A DNA stretch of 16,541 nt from QNBT01 sp964563335 (GTDB taxonomy: Bacteria > Planctomycetota > Phycisphaerae > Sedimentisphaerales > Anaerohalosphaeraceae), in the NCBI GenBank assembly GCA_964563335.1, contig CAZLWL010000054.1:1-16541 (forward strand). Reading direction: 5' to 3'. This document shows positions 1 through 6,300 of this stretch, in pieces. Made by a program: the position numbers and the translations under genes. The number at the start of each line of letters is the position of its first letter. Positions within the stretch are counted from its first letter, which is position 1. The notes under the pieces were generated by a model, which saw nothing but the letters and a program-made list of their open reading frames with translations, was not told where the DNA came from and did no database searches.

Positions 1-173
1 CCGGCGCGCCGGGGCCGTACCAAAATAGTCAACTTCAAGTCCCAATCGAAAATAGTCAATTGAAAATAGAAAATTGCAAAGGTGCTCGCACCAAAGAAAG
101 CTCCCGCCAAGTACGCCAAGCCAGCTAAACAATCAGCGTAACCTGCGAAATCTGCGTCTAATAAATTTTCCCA
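1..173. other. Left-edge sequence with no intact gene; possible Lys/Ala/Pro-rich gene remnant
   Basis: No intact gene is visible. Positions 24-77 are AT-rich and built from imperfect copies of GAAAATAGTCAA. Right after two in-frame stops (61-63 and 67-69), the frame starting at position 1 reads KVLAPKKAPAKYAKPAKQSA and stops at TAA 139-141. Such a Lys/Ala/Pro-rich tail resembles the basic C-termini of HU- or histone-H1-like bacterial proteins. It may be the decayed 3' end of a gene cut by the window edge and disturbed by the AT-rich repeat, or simply chance. A third-frame reading (3-128) is also open but low in complexity. Confidence 0.2.
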
Positions 174-218
174 TATTTTGAAAAAACTGCTTGTATTTTG
201 AAAAAAATTTGGTATAAT
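174..218 (+). promoter_or_regulatory. Strong sigma-70-type promoter with extended -10 and upstream direct repeat
   Basis: A perfect -10 hexamer TATAAT lies at 213-218, preceded by TG at 210-211, which makes an extended -10. It sits in the small palindrome GGTATAATACC (211-221). A -35-like TTGTAT (191-196) is 16 bases upstream. A 13-base direct repeat TATTTTGAAAAAA occurs at 174-186 and again at 194-206, a 20-base period or about two helical turns. The A-tracts could act as an UP-like or bending element. No protein-coding gene starts soon downstream on this strand, so the product may be a small RNA. Confidence 0.5.
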
Positions 219-224
219 ACCAAC

Positions 225-316
225 CCTGTACTCTCGTAGTACAACAGATATAGCGGAGAACCGCACGTCTTAAGGCCAGCAGGTCCAGGAATCAGGCCGT
301 TTTAGCCATAAAAACG
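225..316 (+). ncRNA. Candidate small structured RNA downstream of the promoter at 191-218
   Basis: Just after the predicted start are three short hairpins. The first is GTACT-CTCGT-AGTAC. The second is GCGG-AGAA-CCGC at 253-264. The third is CGTTTT-AGCCATA-AAAACG at 298-316. The segment between them is bounded by GGCC at both ends. No credible reading frame occupies the segment. I do not recognise an RNA family, and the short stems could be chance. The strong upstream promoter without a downstream gene is the main argument. Confidence 0.2.
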
Positions 317-347
317 TTCAGAATGATAAAATCCCGGGAAAAATGTT

Positions 348-720
348 ATGATAAATAATTATATTGGAAAATTCGTGTTTATTCGTGGTTATTCCTTCTG
401 TGCAATCCGTGGCGAAATATTATCGACCAATTTTGACAAACTATGCAAAACAAACCCAATCTTAACACTTAAAAATAAGGCTCAACTAAAGGAATTAAAA
501 GGACTTATAATGATTTCCAAAAATCAAATATTAAGAAAACAAACCCAAAACAAACCCAATCACAAAAAGGCCAAAAATGAACGTAACTGCTGTTATACTA
601 AGGAATTACGAGGAAAATCGCCCATCCACCCCCCGAAAAAACAAACCCAAAACAAACCCAAACAAACCCAATCTCACCGATTTTACCTAAAGGCAATTGG
701 ATTTTCACCGGAAGGCATGA
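348..720. repeat. Repetitive intergenic element with AAACCCAA-rich blocks
   Basis: The stretch is made of low-complexity pieces rather than a gene. A tract resembling the widespread intergenic word ATTCGTGTTTATTCGTGGTTA lies near 370-392. The next piece, TCTGTGCAATCCGTGGC, is near 398-414. Blocks of AAACAAACCCAA or CAAACCCAAAACAAACCCAA recur near 448-460, 538-561 and 640-672. The plus frame is open through it but rich in Lys, Asn, Gln and Thr, and it runs on into the tRNA and xseB antisense, so I do not call it a gene. From memory, such blocks recur between genes in Phycisphaerae assemblies and give spurious ORFs; copy number here cannot be seen. Confidence 0.55.
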
Positions 721-731
721 AAAAGGATTGT

Positions 732-750
732 AGTTTTGATAGTCAAAACT
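732..750 (-). terminator. Hairpin downstream of tRNA-Leu, possible terminator
   Basis: AGTTTTGA (732-739) pairs perfectly with TCAAAACT (743-750) around a three-base loop. Read on the minus strand, it lies 27 bases past the 3' end of tRNA-Leu, and a T-rich stretch (CCTTTTT) follows after about five bases. The stem is AT-rich and the T-run is not directly attached, so it is a modest terminator candidate for the xseA-xseB-tRNA unit. Confidence 0.35.
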
Positions 751-777
751 GTCGTAAGTCCTTGTCAATAAAAGGAA

Positions 778-861
778 TGCGAGCGATAGGATTCGAACCT
801 ACACGTCCCGAAGGACACCAGGACCTAAACCTGGCGCGTCTGCCAATTCCGCCACGCTCGC
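778..861 (-). tRNA. tRNA-Leu, anticodon UAG
   Basis: An 84-base type II tRNA with a long variable arm, as expected for leucine. The acceptor stem is GCGAGCG paired with CGCTCGC (855-861 with 779-785), with A as discriminator base at 778. The T-arm contains GGTTCGAATCC, and the variable arm is TGTCCTTCGGGACG-like. The anticodon stem CCAGG/CCTGG encloses TTTAGGT, giving anticodon UAG at 825-827, which reads CUA and probably other CUN codons. CCA is not encoded, so it must be added after transcription. The gene starts 29 bases past the xseB stop on the same strand, so co-transcription with xseAB is plausible. Confidence 0.95.
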
Positions 862-890
862 AAATTCAAACACAGCTCCTGAGCCTGCCG

Positions 891-1121
891 TCACTTCTCA
901 CTTTCTTTTTCCCCGGCCTGCGACACCTTTTCAATCTTCTTCTGGGCGGCCTGCAAAATCTGCCTGCAGTGCTTGATCAATGCCATCCCTTTCTCGTACC
1001 GCTCAATGCTCGCCTGCAGCGGTGCCTCGCCGCTTTCAATCTTGTCCACAATCCCGGTAAGCTCTTTGATTGCCTCTTCAAAGCTCAGTTTGCCTAAATG
1101 CATCTTTTCGTCTTTTGCCAT
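891..1121 (-). CDS. xseB: Exodeoxyribonuclease VII small subunit
   Basis: XseB is the small subunit of exonuclease VII. Several copies wrap around one XseA to form the enzyme that degrades single-stranded DNA to oligonucleotides in repair and mismatch correction. The 76-residue length fits the family. The family core is visible as LSFEEAIKELTGIVDKIESG at residues 12-31, followed by the helix APLQASIERYEKGMALIKHC with the characteristic L-x-S-x-x-x-Y-E-x-G pattern. The C-terminal end is Lys/Glu-rich. The ATG has AGGGG about seven bases upstream, overlapping the xseA stop. The gene begins eight bases after xseA, so the two subunits are made from one transcript. Confidence 0.95.
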   Translation of the reverse strand: MAKDEKMHLGKLSFEEAIKELTGIVDKIESGEAPLQASIERYEKGMALIKHCRQILQAAQKKIEKVSQAGEKESEK

Positions 1122-1129
1122 AATAGCCC

Positions 1130-2503
1130 CTAATCCACCTCTTTACTATTTTGCTTGTTCGTTACCCGGCTTTCAATAAAATTCCTATCAGCAAGTTCCG
1201 TGACCAACTCCTCCTCAACTTCAACATCCTCGAGCCTGGCCACAATCTTACCCGTACACTTATTACTCGTAATACTGTAACCTCTGCGCAGGACCGACTT
1301 CGGGTCCATCGCCGCTAATTTATTCTCAACCGCCGTCAACTGCAATTGTCTCTTGCCGAGAACATTCTGCATCTTCGCCCGGGCCGTGTTACAAAGGTTA
1401 TTGAGCCGGACTCTTTTCTCAGCCAACAATCTGCCAGGCTCAATTCGCATCACCAGCTCCGCCGCCTCACTCAACCTTTGTCGCAGCCACCCGAACAATC
1501 CTTTACACGACTCGCTCAATCTCATCTGAGCCTCATCGACCCTCTGGGAGGCGTTGTTCACCAGCCAATACGGATTCCTGAAAAAAGAACTCGCCAATAT
1601 CGTCTCCAAGCTCTGCTCGGCATATTTCAGACTCGATTGAACGAGCGCCTTCAACCTGCTTTGCGCGCCTTCAAGTTGAGCTAATACCTCGCGCACATCC
1701 GGCACCGCTATCACACCGGCCTTTGTCGGCGTCGATGCCCTCGCATCAGCCACCAGGTCCGCGATTGTAGTATCAATCTCATGGCCGACCGCGCTGATGA
1801 CAGGTATTGTCGAAGCAAATATCGCCCTTGCCAATACCTCCTCGTTAAACGCCCACAAATCTTCCGGTGAGCCCCCGCCCCGCCCAACAATCAGCACATC
1901 AAGCCTAAGCTGGCTATTGCGCCGGTTCAATTCCCTTATCGCCTGTGCAATCTCCCGGGCCGCACCCTCACCCTGGACCGATGTCGCTTGCAGCAGCATC
2001 TTCGCACACGGCCAACGATTGTATATACTGTCTGCAATATCGATAAGCGCCGCACCCGACTCGCTCGTTACTATCCCAATCCGCATCGGATACTTCGGCA
2101 GCGCCTTTTTATGCTCCTCATCGAAAAGCCCTTCGGCCCTCAGTTTCGCGGCCATCTGCTCGAAGGCCAATCGCAATGCCCCGACACCTGCCGGTTCGAA
2201 CTTGTCAGCATAGAACTGATACTTCCCCTGCGGCGGATATACGTCTATGTGCCCTGTCGCGATTATTGCCATTCCATCTGCCGGGGCAAACTTGACTCTA
2301 TCGAAGCTGCTCTTCCACATTACGCACGGCAGTACGCCATTTGCATCTTTGAGAGAAAAATAGCAGTGGCCGCTTGAATGATGTTTCCAGTCGCTTATCT
2401 CACCGGCCACCGTCAGACGGGATGGCAGATTCTCCTCCAGCACCACCTTAATCAGCGACGTAACCTCACTTACCGTATAAATCTTGGCTTCTTTATTTGT
2501 CAT
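1130..2503 (-). CDS. xseA: Exodeoxyribonuclease VII large subunit
   Basis: XseA is the catalytic subunit of exonuclease VII, acting in the cytoplasm on single-stranded DNA in both directions. From the chosen ATG it has 457 residues, the usual size. Residues 1-105 form the OB-fold DNA-binding domain (YTVSEVTSLIKVVLEENLPS, then GEISDWKHHSSGHCYFSLKD). The catalytic domain begins near LRAEGLFDEEHKKALPKYP. It includes GRGGGSPEDLWAFNEE (208-222) and SAVGHEIDTTIADLVADARA followed by STPTKAG (237-263), the two signature motifs. A helical arm region and a C-terminal RRGYSIT segment follow. A longer frame starts at TTG 2542, but ATG 2503 matches the family N-terminus and lies just after a good promoter. 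There is no clear ribosome-binding site, consistent with a near-leaderless mRNA. Confidence 0.95.
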   Translation of the reverse strand: MTNKEAKIYTVSEVTSLIKVVLEENLPSRLTVAGEISDWKHHSSGHCYFSLKDANGVLPCVMWKSSFDRVKFAPADGMAIIATGHIDVYPPQGKYQFYADKFEPAGVGALRLAFEQMAAKLRAEGLFDEEHKKALPKYPMRIGIVTSESGAALIDIADSIYNRWPCAKMLLQATSVQGEGAAREIAQAIRELNRRNSQLRLDVLIVGRGGGSPEDLWAFNEEVLARAIFASTIPVISAVGHEIDTTIADLVADARASTPTKAGVIAVPDVREVLAQLEGAQSRLKALVQSSLKYAEQSLETILASSFFRNPYWLVNNASQRVDEAQMRLSESCKGLFGWLRQRLSEAAELVMRIEPGRLLAEKRVRLNNLCNTARAKMQNVLGKRQLQLTAVENKLAAMDPKSVLRRGYSITSNKCTGKIVARLEDVEVEEELVTELADRNFIESRVTNKQNSKEVD

Positions 2504-2513
2504 ACTCGAGCTA

Positions 2514-2542
2514 ATTATAAGTCCCGCCAACCCCATCATCAA
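2514..2542 (-). promoter_or_regulatory. Promoter of xseA-xseB, placed almost on the start codon
   Basis: On the minus strand a perfect -10 TATAAT (plus-strand 2514-2519) is preceded by exactly 17 bases and a -35-like TTGATG (2537-2542; four of six bases match TTGACA). A start site six to eight bases after the -10 would fall at about 2506-2508, leaving three to five bases before the xseA ATG at 2503. The alternative TTG start at 2542 would lie inside the -35 box, which argues against it. Confidence 0.55.
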
Positions 2543-2748
2543 TCACTAATACGGTTTTCCCCATGGCACGGAAAAAGGCCGGTCCTAATGAGGCAGAACT
2601 ACTTTCGCGACCGGCAATTCGAGTTGATGTTTTTCCCGTCCTGTGCCATACAGTTGTCACTGGCATTATTTTCACAATGTCTTTTGCGTCCTTCACGGGC
2701 GATATAACCACTAAAGCCTTTCTTTATTCTATGAAGGACAATGCAGTC

Positions 2749-3183
2749 ATGGACGCCGAACCGGTGCTACTTATTACCGAGGACAACGACGACCATTTTC
2801 TGCTCACCAAGAAATACCTCGAGCAAAAAGGCATAACCAAACGAATAGTTCGATTCACGGACGGCCGGTCACTGCTCGATTTCTTCGCCGCGATTGAGGC
2901 TTTTGACCTGCCTTTACAGGGAACCTGCGTCCTGTTGCTGGATATCGACATGCCAAAAGTTGCCGGCACGGACGTACTTCGTCAAATCAGGCAAAGGACG
3001 CGACTAAAAGACCTGCCCGTTATAATGCTCACGGCATTTGCCGACCGCCAGACAATAGACCGCTGCTATCAATTGGGTTGCAGCGCCTTCTTTACAAAAC
3101 CTCTCCAGGGTAATGACCTTGTTGACGTCCTCAAGAGCCTCAGCATCCATCTTCCGGCCGGACGCACTTCCGAAACGCTGTAA
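2749..3183 (+). CDS. Single-domain response regulator (CheY/Rcp1-like receiver)
   Basis: A 144-residue stand-alone receiver domain with no output domain, so it probably passes phosphate on or acts by binding a protein partner. The fold markers are all present: acidic pair E11-D12 in LLITEDNDDHF, phospho-acceptor D65 in LLLDIDMP, T95 in VIMLTAFAD and K117 in FFTKP. The loop before D65 and the spacing resemble the Rcp1 type often partnered with bacteriophytochrome-like kinases; this is inference. The frame extends upstream to 2563, but those 62 residues are not receiver-like. I chose ATG 2749 because AAGGA (2734-2738) lies ten bases before it; ATG 2731 is the alternative. It diverges from xseA and no kinase is adjacent, so its partner is unknown. 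Confidence 0.85.
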   Translation: MDAEPVLLITEDNDDHFLLTKKYLEQKGITKRIVRFTDGRSLLDFFAAIEAFDLPLQGTCVLLLDIDMPKVAGTDVLRQIRQRTRLKDLPVIMLTAFADRQTIDRCYQLGCSAFFTKPLQGNDLVDVLKSLSIHLPAGRTSETL

Positions 3184-3275
3184 ACCTCTATCTTCACCTT
3201 CCAAAACTCGCCGTGGCAGCTAAGTGAAATGCCACCCGCATTACATCTCAATATTGTGCCGTCCCAAACCAACGA

Positions 3276-3319
3276 AAATGGGCCGTGGGTCCCGATTCAT
3301 CGAGACCCACAGCCCATTT
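3276..3319 (-). terminator. Inverted-repeat terminator of the giant secreted-protein gene
   Basis: AAATGGGC (3276-3283) and GTGGGTC (3285-3291) pair with GACCCAC (3304-3310) and GCCCATTT (3312-3319), a 15-base-pair stem with one mismatch and a 12-base loop. It lies 35 bases past the stop codon of the 3354-7865 gene. On the minus strand the stem ends in a TTTT run, fitting intrinsic termination in that direction. It may also limit read-through from the convergent response-regulator gene. Confidence 0.6.
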
Positions 3320-3353
3320 AACTAATCCATACCTGGCACACCAGGTTCAGCAA

Positions 3354-6300
3354 CTATGGACAACTGCCCAGCCACTGTAACGCGAAGATGGCAAAGTCTT
3401 CGTAGTCAATCTTGCCGTCACAGTTCAAGTCGCCGATATTATAGCCGCCTGGTGTTCCTGTCCATAGCCAGTTTGCGGCAAGAATGCGTAGGTCATTGAG
3501 CTCAATAGAGCCATTGTGATCAAAGTCGCCGCAGTTAGAGCAGGGGGTTGTCAGCTCAAACGCCATATCCCAGCCCGGAAGAATCGGCTCGCCTTCTATG
3601 TACGGCTCGCCGACCATCGGTGCCGTTGGCCAGTATATCCTTATCGCATCATCGTTGAAGAAGTACGGACGCGTCTTCCAGCCCCAGTAGAACACCGGAG
3701 GCGGTGGCTCCATATACATGGCCGATATAGTCAGCCAGTATATGTTCCCGGGACCTTCCTGCCAGAACCAGAATTCCTCGGGGAGCTGGAGGTCGTAACG
3801 GAAGCATGCATCTATCATCGGGTGTTGCTCATGGAAGTCAAAGCCGACCCACTCCTCGTTCACCTCGGCCATATCGGCCCAGTACTCCCAGATCATCCTA
3901 CCAGGATGGCTGTAGGGGTACATATTGCATGGGTCGCCTAATGGTACATCCGTCCAGATGCCGATATGAAAACCAATCGGTGTAGGTACAGGCGGCACCA
4001 CAGGCTCGAGCCACTCATAGTAGGAGCCCCACCAGTGGACATCGCTGACAGGCCGCTGGTCCTCGCAGAGCCAGTCATCGCCTGCAATCTGCATCCCACC
4101 GTAGATCGAATACTCGTCCCAGCCGTAGTAAATTGGCGGTGGACCAGGGTCAATCTCGACGGGTGGCTGAGACCACTTGACCTGCTGTTCAATGTGAACC
4201 TCGTAGTCTTCGACCTCGCCGTCGTCGGCCTGGCCGGTATATGACAAACCACCTGCTGTGCTGAACCTGAATCGTGCAAACGTGTCAATATTGCCTGCCG
4301 CTGAGGGTGGCACTATGAACCCGAGCACATTGAGGCCTGCAGCCAACGGCTGGTTAAGGAACACCTGATCAACAGGGTCAGCCCAATCGCCGTTGCCCCA
4401 GTAATCGATCCACGCATTTAGCTGTCCGGCTACTGAGGCAGTCACATTCACAGAGGCCGGCTGGCCGGGTATCAGTGGCGTCGTAAATACCACACCATCT
4501 TCATCATCGTTGCCGTCACTATCATCGCCTGTCGCTGTCGCATCCGGCTGACCGTTCAATTCAGCGTCTATACTCACGCCTAAGCAAAAGCCCGGCACAA
4601 TTGTGTGACGAGCACCGTTACTGGCCAGCAATGTCGGATAGCACGGATCAGGTGCATCACCAAAATCAAGACCCGGTTCGATGTAAAGCTCATGGTCTTC
4701 GACCTCACCGTCAACAGCAAGGCCGGTCGGAGCTAATCCACCATTAGTGCTGATTCGACAGCGTGAGAAGGTCTGTCCGATTACTGAACCGATCGGCGCC
4801 GTAACGGGCACAAGATGAATCCCGTCACCATACGACGCAGAAGGTAGCAGCTCACCCGGGTCGTTCCAATCACCGTCGCCGTTCCAATCAATCCAGATTT
4901 CGACCGCACCGCCGCCTCCGGAAACCTCTATGGTAATATTATCCGGTATGCCTTGAGTCAAGGTCGGAATCGTCACGCCGTCCTCATCGTCATTGCCGTC
5001 GTTGTCGTCGCCTAACGCTAATGGGTCTGGTTGGCCATCTCCTTCAGGGTCAGGTGCATCGTCAGCAGGACCAAGCCACGGACCGCCAATGATGTGTCGT
5101 GCACCATCGTTAGCTAACAGCGTCGGATAGCACGGGTCAGGTGCGTCGCCGAAGTCTATCTCAAGCTCCGCATAGGGGTCAGTGTAAATCGTAAACGACA
5201 GGTCCGCACTTGCACCGGTCTGGTCGTATATCTCGTACCATTGCCAGGGAATAGCTGGGTCAGGATCAACCATCTCCGGGGTCTGGACCGCATCATCGTT
5301 GTACACATGCTGATGATTCGTCCAGCCCCACACATACTGGGGATAATGCTCCTCGTAAACAGCCACGATGCTCAGCCAGTAAACCGAATCGTTTGGGTCC
5401 TGCCAGAACCATTCTTCTTCCGGTATCCGCGCCGTGTAACGGAATACAGGCTCATGTGGACCAGGCATCGGCCCACACGGGTCATGGGGGTATTTGTCAT
5501 AGCCGACTAAGACCTCATCATAGTCATACACATCGTACTGCCAAACCATTTGGTCGGGATGACTCCAGGTAATGTCTGGGTGTGGGTCGGCACCTGCCGG
5601 CACATCCGTCCAGATAGAGACATCGAAGTAGGCCGGCTGTTCCGGTGGCGCCATCACCTGCTTAGGTGGATCTGGTTCTATGCTGCAGGGCTGATACTGG
5701 TAGCCTAAATACGAACCCCACCATCCGAGAGCCGTTACCGGCAATGGGCCCTGGCACTGCCAATCGTCCGCCGCGACAGTCAAGTGGGCTATACCCTCCG
5801 GCCACCATTCCATCCAGCTTGCCACATCCTCATAGTGCGGCCAATGACGGATACCGGTAAAGGGCTGGTCCCACTTTATCCAGTTCGGATCCGTATCCAA
5901 CTCAAACGCCAGATCGTAGCTTTCGCCCTGGTACTCAATCGGGTACATGGGGTTGCTACAAGGGTCTATCACCATACCCTCTTCGGGATTCTCAATAAGC
6001 TCAAAGACTACGCCATCATCCATCCAGGACCACGGCCGCGTCTTCCAACCCCACGGGTAATCTATGTAAGTATCGCATGGATCATAGACAGCCGCGATAC
6101 TCAGCCAGAAGACATCATCCTGGGTATCTTCGAGAAATTCTTCCTGCCAGAAGACTTCGTCCGGCTCCAAATCCACATAATACTGGAAGCATGTCTCCAG
6201 GAAGCCTTCAAGCATTGGGTGCTCATCTACACCTACCCTCTCCACCGGGACACGGGCCGCCGGCACCTCAATCTGCCACAGCAGCATTTCCGGATGGCTC

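Noticed and set aside
448..672. Spaced AAACCCAA repeats as a possible CRISPR array
   Set aside because: Units are short, irregularly spaced and not separated by unique spacers of constant length; no cas gene nearby.
778..861. tRNA-Leu as an integration site of a genomic island
   Set aside because: No integrase and no direct repeat of the tRNA 3' end is visible in the window.
348..1097. 249-residue plus-strand open frame
   Set aside because: It is low-complexity repeat DNA at first and then runs antisense through tRNA-Leu and xseB; no ribosome-binding site and no domain.
2511..2563. Minus-strand peptide MGKTVLVIDDGVGG, which resembles the start of a receiver domain
   Set aside because: It stops after 17 codons just before xseA, has no ribosome-binding site and overlaps the xseA promoter; similarity over eight residues is probably chance.
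2563..2748. Upstream extension of the plus-strand response regulator
   Set aside because: The 62 extra residues are not part of a receiver fold, and a better start with AAGGA exists at 2749.
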